DNA from: 1XD8-76 sp051880335
Lineage (GTDB): Bacteria; Bacillota; Clostridia; Lachnospirales; Lachnospiraceae
Assembly (NCBI GenBank): GCA_051880335.1
Contig: JBJENT010000274.1
Coordinates: 1-5,719, forward strand
Direction: 5' to 3'
DNA: 5,719 bases
Shown here: positions 1-4,992 of the stretch, one piece after another
How the letters are laid out: the number at the start of each line of letters is the position of its first letter
Position numbering within the stretch: the stretch's first letter is position 1
Position numbers and translations under genes: made by a program
Notes under the pieces: model-generated
What the model was told of the DNA's origin: nothing
The model's input: only the letters and a program-made list of their open reading frames with translations
Database searches by the model: none

Positions 1-26
1 TCCGAAAAATGAGTAGGAAACAAATA

Positions 27-49
27 AACCACCTGCTATGCGGGTGGTT
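27..49 (+). repeat. IS left-end subterminal hairpin
   Basis: Arms 27-36 and 40-49 form a 10-bp stem (one G-U pair in RNA, a T-G mismatch in DNA) around loop TAT. The outer seven pairs are AACCACC/GGTGGTT, the same as in the right-end hairpin. In the IS200/IS605 family TnpA recognises this folded top-strand structure. The hairpin may also block read-through transcription into tnpA. Confidence 0.8.
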
Positions 50-83
50 AAAGATGCTTTAGCTTACAGTATAAAACCTCCAA

Positions 84-130
84 TGATACAATAATGTTGG
101 TTCGCCAACCGTATTAAAGTACATAGGAGG
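84..130 (+). promoter_or_regulatory. tnpA leader: possible extended -10, hairpin, strong RBS
   Basis: TGATACAAT at 84-92 is a possible extended -10 element, but no convincing -35 precedes it. A 5-bp hairpin with a TTCG loop (GTTGG/CCAAC, 96-109) follows. Then comes a strong ribosome binding site, AGGAGG at 125-130, seven bases before the tnpA ATG. Bases 99-107 can pair with 651-659 near the right end of the element (nine pairs, one G-U). IS200 transposases are known to be held at low expression by leader structure and antisense RNA. Whether this leader acts that way is inference. Confidence 0.35.
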
Positions 131-137
131 TATCCAA

Positions 138-608
138 ATGGATAGTAATAGTTTATCACACACAAAGTGGAATTGTAAGTATCATATTGTTTTTGCACCT
201 AAATTTCGGAGAAAAGTGATATACGGACAATTGAAACAAGATATTGCCAATATATTAAGTACACTATGCAAACGAAAAGGTGTCAAAATAGTGGAAGCAG
301 AGGTATGCCCAGATCATATTCATATGTTAGTAGAAATACCACCAAGTATAAGCGTTTCAAGTTTTGTAGGGTATTTGAAAGGGAAAAGTACACTCATGAT
401 ATTTGAAAGGCATGCCAATTTAAAATACAAATATGGGAATAGGCATTTTTGGTGTAGAGGATATTTTGTTGATACCGTTGGAAAAAATGCAAAGAAAATC
501 CAAGAGTATATTCAGAATCAGCTTAAAGAAGATCTTGAATATGATCAAATGACACTAAAAGAGTATATTGACCCGTTCACGGGTGAGCCAGTAAAACAAA
601 AGAAGTAA
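138..608 (+). CDS. tnpA: IS200/IS605 family transposase TnpA
   Basis: This is a Y1-HUH single-strand transposase of 156 residues, within the usual 140-160 for the family. It works as a dimer, cutting and rejoining the element's ends as single-stranded DNA through a covalent 5'-phosphotyrosine. Visible landmarks are the N-terminal KYHIVFAPKFRR block (residues 14-25), the metal-binding HUH motif PDHIH with His60 and His62, the WCRGYFVDTVG block (105-115), and the likely nucleophile Tyr124 in IQEYIQNQ on the C-terminal helix. All key residues are present and there is no frameshift, so the enzyme is probably active. The ATG follows AGGAGG at seven bases. The gene is alone in its element, with no tnpB accessory gene. 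Family assignment is very secure; current mobility is inferred. Confidence 0.96.
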   Translation: MDSNSLSHTKWNCKYHIVFAPKFRRKVIYGQLKQDIANILSTLCKRKGVKIVEAEVCPDHIHMLVEIPPSISVSSFVGYLKGKSTLMIFERHANLKYKYGNRHFWCRGYFVDTVGKNAKKIQEYIQNQLKEDLEYDQMTLKEYIDPFTGEPVKQKK

Positions 609-610
609 AA

Positions 611-631
611 AGAGAACCTAAGAGGTTCTCT
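611..631 (+). terminator. Hairpin just after tnpA (probable weak terminator)
   Basis: A perfect 9-bp stem (AGAGAACCT/AGGTTCTCT) with a 3-nt loop (AAG) starts three bases after the tnpA stop codon. The bases after it (AAGTAAATG) lack a T tract, so intrinsic termination would be inefficient. It may instead protect the tnpA mRNA 3' end or mark the 5' edge of a separate right-end RNA. Confidence 0.45.
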
Positions 632-639
632 AAGTAAAT

Positions 640-738
640 GATGTTGCGGCTGGCGAACTATTCGATGGGTCTTTAGACCCTAGTGCCGGTAACAAGCCCT
701 TATAGGGCGTGAGCAAACCACCGGCTCAGCCGGTGGTT
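640..738 (+). other. Structured non-coding right end of the IS
   Basis: About 100 non-coding bases contain a series of hairpins. These are GGGTC/GACCC (667-671 with 676-680, loop TTTA), GCCCT/AGGGC (696-700 with 704-708, loop TAT), and the terminal hairpin at 716-738. GCCGGT at 685-690 is also complementary to ACCGGC at 720-725 inside the terminal hairpin, which allows an alternative fold or pseudoknot. In TnpB-carrying relatives the equivalent right end encodes the omega RNA that guides TnpB. No TnpB is present here, so this could be a relic of such an RNA, a trans-acting RNA, or simply end DNA read by TnpA. The structures are seen; the function is inferred. Confidence 0.45.
716..738 (+). 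repeat. IS right-end subterminal hairpin
   Basis: Arms 716-725 and 729-738 form a perfect 10-bp stem around loop TCA. It matches the left-end hairpin in stem length, loop length and the outer seven pairs. It is the expected TnpA recognition structure, and the right cleavage site should lie within about ten bases 3' of it. The inner pairs (GGC/GCC) differ from the left end. Confidence 0.8.
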
Positions 739-758
739 ATGATTTATAAAAATTTTCT

Positions 759-804
759 TTGACAATCGTTTCGGCATAAAATACAATTACAGGGAACGTT
801 CGTT
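759..804 (+). promoter_or_regulatory. Promoter of the DUF1697 gene with inverted-repeat operator candidate
   Basis: TTGACA (759-764) and TACAAT (782-787), separated by exactly 17 bases, make a near-consensus sigma-A promoter. Transcription should start near 794. The sequence AACGTTCGTTAGC at 795-807 begins with the inverted repeat AACG-TT-CGTT (795-804). The same 13 bases, at the same 7-base distance from the same -10 hexamer, occur at 4306-4318. A repressor bound at the start site could control both promoters. The repeat form would suit a TetR-type regulator, but no candidate is encoded here. The promoter lies just outside the IS right end. Confidence 0.7.
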
Positions 805-892
805 AGCAATGCTGGATCTGTCAGGATCTCTATTGCTGTCTGTATAGGTAGATGTTCAGGTCAAGAAGATAATTGTTTTGAGGAATGCAAAC

Positions 893-1468
893 ATGATTGA
901 ATATGGTAAAGATGTTAGTCCCGAAGAATATATGGAAACATACTGTGCGTTTCTAAGAGGAATCAATATAAGTGGAAAAAACAAGATTACAATGTCAGAT
1001 TTAAAGGCGCAGTTTGAAAATTTGGGATATCAGGATGTGAGGACCTATCTCAATAGTGGAAACATTGCCTTTTCGTCAGATATCCAGAATCTTTTCGAAG
1101 TCAGATGTTCCATTGAAGAAATGATCCATAATAATTTCGGTTATGATATTCCAGCTTACATTATTACAGAAAAGGAATTGCAGCAGATTCTCCGTCACGC
1201 ACCGAAGTGGTGGGGGACGGAAGATAAAGAGAAATACGATAATTTGATTTTCATTCTTTCTGGTGATTCGCCACAGGAGATTTCGGATATGATTGGACCG
1301 GTATCAGAGGGATTGGAACAAATTGAAATCTATCAAAATATTATTTTTTGGACTTTTGGTAGAAAATCATACCAGAAGTGTAACTGGTGGAAGAAAACAG
1401 CGTGTTCCAGTATCACTGATAAATTGACGATAAGAACAGCCGGGACTATTAAGAAGGTGTGTAAATAG
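893..1468 (+). CDS. DUF1697 family protein
   Basis: This is a member of the DUF1697 family of small cytoplasmic bacterial proteins of unknown biochemical function. Counting from the ATG at 893, the family's N-terminal signature LRGINISGKNKI is at residues 21-32 and YLNSGNIAF at 52-60. The C-terminal block FWTFGRKSYQK, then WWKKTA and LTIRTAGTIKK, is at about 152-188. The product of 191 residues is full length for the family. The ATG at 893 is chosen because GAGGA (880-884) lies eight bases upstream. A TTG at 878 would add five residues but has no good ribosome binding site. An ATG at 932 would fit the family's usual N-terminus but also has a poor site. The gene appears to be transcribed alone, with a leader of about 100 bases containing two GGATCT repeats ten bases apart (814-819, 824-829). 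No clear terminator follows. Confidence 0.88.
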   Translation: MIEYGKDVSPEEYMETYCAFLRGINISGKNKITMSDLKAQFENLGYQDVRTYLNSGNIAFSSDIQNLFEVRCSIEEMIHNNFGYDIPAYIITEKELQQILRHAPKWWGTEDKEKYDNLIFILSGDSPQEISDMIGPVSEGLEQIEIYQNIIFWTFGRKSYQKCNWWKKTACSSITDKLTIRTAGTIKKVCK

Positions 1469-1559
1469 TTAGTTTGATTTTGGAAAAGGTATTGCCTAAA
1501 GATTTTTTCAATTGAAATAGTAGGTGTATGTCATAGAATATTGAGTTAAATCATATACA

Positions 1560-1597
1560 TTAAAGAGCCTTGGGAGTGCCAGCTCCCAAGACTTTAA
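1560..1597 (-). terminator. Terminator of the toxin transcript
   Basis: An 8-bp stem (CTTGGGAG/CTCCCAAG, 1569-1576 with 1583-1590) encloses a 6-nt loop. It is extended by an outer 6-bp stem, TTAAAG/CTTTAA (1560-1565 with 1592-1597), across a small internal loop. On the minus strand it is followed by CTCTTTAA, a weak T tract. Its core GGAGTGCCAGCTCC (1573-1586) is identical to the core of the hairpin at 1880-1899. Transcribed from opposite strands, the two loops (CUGGCA here, UGCCAG there) are perfectly complementary. Confidence 0.65.
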
Positions 1598-1635
1598 AGT
1601 TCATTTTGGAGAACTACCCCATTAGGCTAGTGCTG

Positions 1636-1722
1636 TCATTCGTCTCTGTCTAGCCATTTGCAAATGTAGTAGCCAGCTACAGATGCCAATACAGAGATAA
1701 GAAAAGCGATTATGTACTTCAT
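1636..1722 (-). CDS. 28-residue membrane peptide, probable type I toxin
   Basis: This is a short gene easily missed by gene callers. The peptide begins MKYIIAFLISVLASVAGYY, one hydrophobic membrane-spanning segment (about residues 4-21), and ends with a charged tail, CKWLDRDE. A single transmembrane helix followed by W-L and charged residues is the layout of Fst/Ldr-type membrane toxins of type I toxin-antitoxin systems. The translation signal is very strong: AGGAGG (complement of 1731-1736) lies eight bases before the ATG. A promoter (1766-1795) and a terminator (1560-1597) bracket it, giving an mRNA of about 200 nt. A plus-strand RNA (1839-1906) is complementary to its start region. A 3'-untranslated UUCUCC (complement of 1608-1613) could pair with the ribosome binding site. 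Toxicity is inferred; a benign small membrane protein is the main alternative. Confidence 0.78.
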   Translation of the reverse strand: MKYIIAFLISVLASVAGYYICKWLDRDE

Positions 1723-1730
1723 GTGAGTCA
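1698..1730 (+). repeat. Direct repeat copy A (toxin start region)
   Basis: These 33 bases cover the toxin start codon, its first codons and the spacer to the ribosome binding site, read on the plus strand. They match 1842-1873 with four substitutions and one single-base gap. The first 12 bases (TAAGAAAAGCGA) and the last 9 (TGTGAGTCA) are identical. Confidence 0.85.
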
Positions 1731-1765
1731 CCTCCTCCCTGCTGGAAAGAGTCGACAGCAAATAA

Positions 1766-1795
1766 ATAGTAACACGAAAATATGTTCGGATTCAA
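1766..1795 (-). promoter_or_regulatory. Promoter of the toxin mRNA
   Basis: On the minus strand, TTGAAT (1795-1790) and TACTAT (1771-1766) are separated by 18 bases, a fair sigma-A promoter. The predicted start near 1759 gives a leader of about 37 nt that ends in the strong toxin ribosome binding site. It points away from the antitoxin promoter at 1804-1832. Confidence 0.55.
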
Positions 1796-1803
1796 GATGT
1801 AGC

Positions 1804-1832
1804 TTGATTTTTACAGAGAACAATAGTATTAT
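1804..1832 (+). promoter_or_regulatory. Promoter of the antitoxin RNA
   Basis: TTGATT (1804-1809) and TATTAT (1827-1832), separated by 17 bases, form a good sigma-A promoter. The start is predicted at about 1839-1840, just before the repeat (1842-1873) that is antisense to the toxin mRNA. Confidence 0.6.
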
Positions 1833-1841
1833 GAATTTAGC

Positions 1842-1873
1842 TAAGAAAAGCGAGTATGATTCCGTGTGAGTCA
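1842..1873 (+). repeat. Direct repeat copy B (antitoxin RNA)
   Basis: This is a 32-base diverged copy of 1698-1730. Two of the four substitutions become G-U pairs when this RNA binds the toxin mRNA, so pairing is better preserved than identity alone suggests. An 8-base match, TACAGAGA, also precedes both copies (1690-1697 and 1812-1819), here separated by 22 extra bases that contain the antitoxin -10 element. Confidence 0.85.
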
Positions 1874-1879
1874 GAAAAG

Positions 1880-1906
1880 CCTGGAGTGCCAGCTCCAGGT
1901 TTTTTT
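1880..1906 (+). terminator. Intrinsic terminator of the antitoxin RNA
   Basis: A 7-bp stem, CCTGGAG/CTCCAGG (1880-1886 with 1893-1899), with loop TGCCAG is followed directly by seven Ts (1900-1906). This is a classical rho-independent terminator on the plus strand. The core at 1883-1896 duplicates 1573-1586. Confidence 0.92.
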
Positions 1907-1914
1907 ATTTCAAT

Positions 1915-1989
1915 TTATCACAGTTTGAAGGTTTTATTATAATTCATAGCACGAATTCAGAAGTAGAATAATAGTTGCATCTCTATAAT
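1915..1989 (+). promoter_or_regulatory. Promoter region of the efflux operon
   Basis: TTATCA (1915-1920) and a perfect TATAAT (1938-1943), 17 bases apart, form a plausible promoter starting near 1950. A second perfect TATAAT at 1984-1989 has no recognisable -35, as expected if an activator is needed. Two repeated words lie around them: AATTCA (1941-1946 and 1954-1959) and CATAGCA (1945-1951 and 1994-2000). These could be binding sites for the AraC-type regulator encoded by the second gene of the operon, but this is inference from position. Confidence 0.5.
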
Positions 1990-2016
1990 GAAGCATAGCA
2001 AAGGAGAGATGTAACC

Positions 2017-3357
2017 ATGAATATTAGTCAAATCAAAGAAAACAAATGCAAAATGATTCTTCAGTTTTCCATTCCAAGTATCATCGCTATGCTGCTTCAA
2101 ACGATCATAACCATAACAGATGGCTATTTTACGGGAAACTACGTAGGTGAAGATGCGCTGGCAGCAATCAATCTGGGTTTGCCAATCCTGTATTTCTATT
2201 TGGGAGTAGGGCTTTGTGTTGGGGTAGGAGGATCCGTCATTGCGGGAAGACTTCTGGGAGCAAAGGAAAAGAGAAAAGCATCAGAGGTATTTTCACAAAC
2301 CATTGCAACCGCGATACTGGTTTGCATTGTTATTTCTATCTTAACATTTACACTTTTTACACCGATACTTGGTGCATTAAGAGCAGATGCAGGACTATCC
2401 GGATATTTCACAGAGTATTATCGGATTATGTTGTTTAACTATCCACTTATGGTTGTGGGAACGGTATTGGGAATGTTCATTCGAGTAGATGGGAAACCTC
2501 AGATTTGTATGATGGTTAGTATTGCGGGATGTATACTCAATGCTGTTTTTGACTATATCCTTGTTGCAGTCATGGGACTGGGCGTGGGAGGTAGTGCGAT
2601 TGGTTCTCTGATGGTGCAGATGATCACCGTCATGATTTCATTGGGCTACTTCTTTAGCCGAAGTGCAGGAATAAAGTTTTGCCGCTTTCTTATGGACAAG
2701 ATGGTAAACAGAGAGATCCTCTTAAATGGGTCATCAGAATTTATTGGAGAAATGGCCAGTGCCATATCCATGTTTACGTTTAATTATGTTTTAATGAAGT
2801 ATGTGGGTGCAGAAGGTGTTGCAGCATTTACGATTCTGGGATTTGTGGTGTACGGTTACAGTATGATCTGTATTGGATTTGGACAGGGAATCACACCACT
2901 TGTTAGTATCTGTTGGGGTGCGAAAGAAACAGAAACAGCTTTTGATTTACGAAAAATCACAAACAGAATATTAATTATAATCGGTTTTCTGGTTGCTGTA
3001 TTCTTTTTTATTACAGGCAGAATCTATGCGGGGCTGTTTGGATGCACCAGTCAGGTGGCAGATATGGTGGCATCAGGATTCAGACTGTATGCAGTCACAT
3101 TTTTTGTTATGGGTTATGACATCATTAATTCCATGTATTTTACAAGCTGCGGGGATGCAAAATCTTCTGCACTGATATCTGCGCTGAGAGGGATCGTACT
3201 TCTTTTAGCATTTACATTAATTCTTCCGGCGTTTCTTGGAATGAACGGTGTATGGCTTGCTGCACCATGTACGGAAGTTTTGACTGCTATCGTTTCTATC
3301 ATGTTAATCAGAAAACAAAAAAGTATTATCAAAACAGGGGAGCTTAATGAAAGATAA
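2017..3357 (+). CDS. MATE family multidrug efflux transporter
   Basis: This is an inner-membrane multidrug and toxin extrusion pump that exports cationic drugs or toxic compounds in exchange for Na+ or H+. The 446 residues match the family length of about 450 and hold the expected 12 membrane segments as two related halves. The first half opens with FSIPSIIAMLLQTI and the conserved loop DGYFTGNYVGEDALAAINLG (35-54). The second opens at GSSEFIGEMASAIS (238-251) and includes GFGQGITPLVSICWGA (287-302). The C-terminal GVWLAAPCTEVLT (411-423) is typical of the MepA-like branch common in Firmicutes. The ATG is preceded by AGGAGA at nine bases. The gene overlaps the following regulator by 11 bases, so the two are translationally coupled. 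The substrate cannot be read from the sequence. Confidence 0.93.
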   Translation: MNISQIKENKCKMILQFSIPSIIAMLLQTIITITDGYFTGNYVGEDALAAINLGLPILYFYLGVGLCVGVGGSVIAGRLLGAKEKRKASEVFSQTIATAILVCIVISILTFTLFTPILGALRADAGLSGYFTEYYRIMLFNYPLMVVGTVLGMFIRVDGKPQICMMVSIAGCILNAVFDYILVAVMGLGVGGSAIGSLMVQMITVMISLGYFFSRSAGIKFCRFLMDKMVNREILLNGSSEFIGEMASAISMFTFNYVLMKYVGAEGVAAFTILGFVVYGYSMICIGFGQGITPLVSICWGAKETETAFDLRKITNRILIIIGFLVAVFFFITGRIYAGLFGCTSQVADMVASGFRLYAVTFFVMGYDIINSMYFTSCGDAKSSALISALRGIVLLLAFTLILPAFLGMNGVWLAAPCTEVLTAIVSIMLIRKQKSIIKTGELNER

Positions 3358-4210
3358 GGAAAGTAACAGCATAGATCGCATTGTGATAAACCAGGCAATT
3401 GATTACATATTTGATCATATTGATGAGGATATCACAGTGGATGATGTGGCAAACCACTGTGCATATTCCAGGTATCATCTGATGCGTATGTTTAAAGAGG
3501 ACACAGATGAGGCTCTGTATCAATTTATTAAACGAGTGCGCCTGGAGAGAAGCGCCTGGCGCCTAAAGGTTGAAAAAGAGAAAAGTATTACAGAGATTGG
3601 CGAAGAATATGGATATTCTTCGTCAAATTTTGCTACAGCTTTTAAAAAGCATCTGGAGATTTCACCGGCTGATTTTCGAAAAGTAAGTGAGCAGATGGTA
3701 GAGCAAAGCTCCTTTTCACATGGACTATCATTAGATGATCTGGAGGATGCTCAAAGGAAAATAACCATTGAGTATCTGAAGCCTTTTACAGTACTTTATG
3801 AAAGAAGAAAGGGAAATTATCATAACCTACCGGAAGAGTGGTGCAGGTTCCTGGAGAAATATGAGTATCTGGCGGCAGAAGATACGATATATATTGAGTG
3901 TACAATCGATGATCCTTCTATCACAGATGAAGAAAATTGTATGTATGAATTATGCCAGACGATTTCGCCGGATCACCCGGTATTAAAGGATCGTCCTGAT
4001 ATTCTTACACATGATTGTGATGGTGGGAAATATGCGGTGTATCATTTTAAAGGCTTCCCACAGTTTTTGTTTATGGTGTATCAGGAGATTTTTTGCAGGT
4101 GGCTTTCCAAAACAGGAAATCAATTAGATGAAAGACCTATTTTTGATATCTACCGCATGGTAAGGGAAGACGGTTATATGGAAATCGATATTTGTTTTCC
4201 ACTGAAATAG
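3347..4210 (+). CDS. AraC family regulator with GyrI-like effector domain
   Basis: This is a DNA-binding transcription regulator of 287 residues. The AraC double helix-turn-helix is N-terminal (about 13-112): first motif DITVDDVANHCAYSRYHLMRMF (28-49) and second SITEIGEEYGYSSSNFATAFKK (80-101), followed by the typical SPADFRK. The C-terminal part (about 138-287) is a GyrI-like/Rob-type effector-binding domain, with KPFTVLYERRKGNYHNL near its start, GGKYAVYHFKG (226-236), RPIFDIYR (263-270) and a final DICFPL. This domain class binds hydrophobic or cationic compounds. The gene starts inside the end of the MATE gene, with GGGGAG a few bases upstream. Known relatives activate drug-efflux genes, so it probably senses a pump substrate and activates its own operon. 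The family call is secure; the target is inferred. Confidence 0.93.
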   Translation: MKDKESNSIDRIVINQAIDYIFDHIDEDITVDDVANHCAYSRYHLMRMFKEDTDEALYQFIKRVRLERSAWRLKVEKEKSITEIGEEYGYSSSNFATAFKKHLEISPADFRKVSEQMVEQSSFSHGLSLDDLEDAQRKITIEYLKPFTVLYERRKGNYHNLPEEWCRFLEKYEYLAAEDTIYIECTIDDPSITDEENCMYELCQTISPDHPVLKDRPDILTHDCDGGKYAVYHFKGFPQFLFMVYQEIFCRWLSKTGNQLDERPIFDIYRMVREDGYMEIDICFPLK

Positions 4211-4269
4211 AAATTTTGAAACAAGTATATGGGTTACAAAAAAGCCGCGCTCCCAACGATTGCAAAGGA

Positions 4270-4315
4270 TTGACAGAAGCAGTAATAGGAATTACAATAA
4301 TAGGAAACGTTCGTT
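4270..4315 (+). promoter_or_regulatory. Promoter of the lipoprotein-racemase operon with shared operator candidate
   Basis: TTGACA (4270-4275) and TACAAT (4293-4298) are separated by exactly 17 bases, and AACGTTCGTTAGC (4306-4318) follows seven bases later. Hexamers, spacer length and the 13-base motif all match the promoter at 759-807, while the spacer sequences are unrelated. That pattern points to common regulation rather than a copied stretch of DNA. The inverted repeat AACG-TT-CGTT (4306-4315) sits at the expected start site. Confidence 0.7.
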
Positions 4316-4334
4316 AGCTTTGGGGGAGGAAAAA

Positions 4335-4969
4335 ATGAAAAGACTATTGTCCATCGCATGGATGGGAACCATGTGTCTGTCTATAGCAGCCTGTGGCCGA
4401 AATGAGGCACAGGAGAATAGAAAGTGGGAAAAAGAAATACAGGAAAANNNNNNNNNNNNNNNNNNNNNNNNNNNNNNNNNNNNNNNNNNNNNNNNNNNNN
4501 NNNNNNNNNNNNNNNNNNNNNNNNNNNNNNNNNNNNNNNNNNNNNNNGTGGCCGAAATGAGGCACAGGAGAATAGAAAGTGGGAAAAAGAAATACAGGAA
4601 AACGAAATGGAAGAAATGGTTTCGGTAGAAGACTTGGTCGGCCCCTGGCACTTGGATGCGGAAAAGAATGATCTGGTAGAATTTATGGACCGTTTTCCGG
4701 GGTATATGGAATTTGATGCGAGTATGGAGATAAAAAGTGATGGTCTCATGAGTTGGTATATTGGAGCCATTGGATGGCATGGACGTTATACAGTGGAGGA
4801 TAAAGTGCTTTCCGCAGAAATGGATTCAGATCTGGAGCCGGTGAAAGAAACATGGGTATTTAGAATTGTTCCGGAAAAAGAAAGCTTTTGTCTTGAAATG
4901 GATTATGAGGATATTACAGTATACTGGATATATGGAGACCGGGAACAGGCTTATGGTGATGAGAAATAA
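4335..4969 (+). CDS. Small lipoprotein of unknown function (interrupted by an assembly gap)
   Basis: The protein starts with a lipoprotein signal peptide: MKR, a hydrophobic stretch, and a lipobox ending SIAAC, so it should be lipid-anchored at Cys20 on the outside of the membrane. As written, 100 Ns and a duplicated 55-base block put the two halves in different frames. Removing the Ns and one copy (155 bases) restores a single reading frame of 159 residues. The mature part begins with a charged linker (QENRKWEKEIQENEMEE). A domain follows with LVGPWHLD and alternating hydrophobic residues, suggesting a small beta-barrel of lipocalin-like type. That is a guess from pattern, and no family is recognised. 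The ATG follows GGGGGAGG closely. It is first in an operon with the racemase-like gene 23 bases downstream. Confidence 0.8.
4393..4602. other. Scaffold gap with duplicated 55-base flanks (assembly artefact)
   Basis: Exactly 100 Ns (4448-4547) are flanked by 4393-4447 and 4548-4602, which are identical over 55 bases and end at the N run on one side and begin at it on the other. This is what appears when two contigs share a k-mer-length end overlap and a scaffolder inserts a standard 100-N gap without merging them. The real sequence most likely has one copy and no gap. Confidence 0.9.
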
Positions 4970-4992
4970 GCAGGGTATTAAAGGAGAATAGG

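Larger units (their letters stand above)
26..748 (+). mobile_element. IS200-type insertion sequence (IS200/IS605 family, tnpA only)
   Basis: This is a complete, apparently intact element of the single-strand-transposing IS200/IS605 family. What is seen: one Y1-HUH transposase gene, a subterminal hairpin near each end, no terminal inverted repeats and no target duplication. The hairpins at 27-49 and 716-738 have the same architecture (10-bp stem, 3-nt loop) and share the outer stem bases AACCACC/GGTGGTT. There is no tnpB, which places it in the IS200 group. In this family TnpA cuts a few bases outside each hairpin, guided by bases at the hairpin feet, so the boundaries given are approximate (within about 10 bases). 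The right end lies only about 10-20 bases before the promoter of the next gene. Confidence 0.8.
1839..1906 (+). ncRNA. Probable antisense RNA antitoxin (about 68 nt)
   Basis: A promoter with a predicted start near 1839 and a strong intrinsic terminator ending at 1906 define a short untranslated RNA. Its 5' half is repeat copy B. It can pair with the toxin mRNA from eight bases upstream of the AUG, through the whole start codon, into codon 9: an 11-bp block that includes the AUG, a weaker middle with a bulge and a mismatch, then a 12-bp block. Its 3' half is a hairpin with loop UGCCAG, complementary to the loop of the toxin mRNA terminator. The expected effect is to block translation initiation of the toxin. 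Known parallels are RNAII of the par/Fst locus (size, terminator-loop contact, repeats) and divergent pairs such as ZorO/OrzO (layout). Expression has not been shown. Confidence 0.68.

Noticed and set aside
1..137. A group I intron (IStron) joined to the IS
   Set aside because: The region before tnpA is far too short and has no group I core. It holds only the left-end hairpin, a small leader hairpin and the ribosome binding site.
792..806. A LexA/DinR SOS box at the DUF1697 promoter
   Set aside because: GGAAC-N4-GTTAG resembles CGAAC-N4-GTTCG at 8 of 10 positions, but the second copy (4303-4317) fits less well. The bases conserved between copies centre on AACGTTCGTTAGC instead.
809..847. A 12-codon leader open frame (ATG at 809) before the DUF1697 gene
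   Set aside because: It has no ribosome binding site, starts about 15 bases from the predicted transcript start, and its composition gives no hint of an attenuator.
1698..1873. A CRISPR-like or dispersed repeat pair
   Set aside because: There are only two diverged copies, and both are explained by their place in the toxin start region and the antitoxin RNA.
2196..3398. Minus-strand and alternative-frame open frames inside the MATE gene
   Set aside because: They overlap a well-supported membrane protein gene, lack start signals, and show no recognisable domains.
4393..4602. A genuine tandem duplication within the lipoprotein gene
   Set aside because: The copies are perfect, end exactly at a 100-N run, and merging them restores the frame, all of which point to an assembly artefact.
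4292..4780. Long minus-strand open frames across the N run
   Set aside because: They are kept open only by the Ns and the duplicated flank, lie antisense to the lipoprotein gene, and have no ribosome binding site or family likeness.
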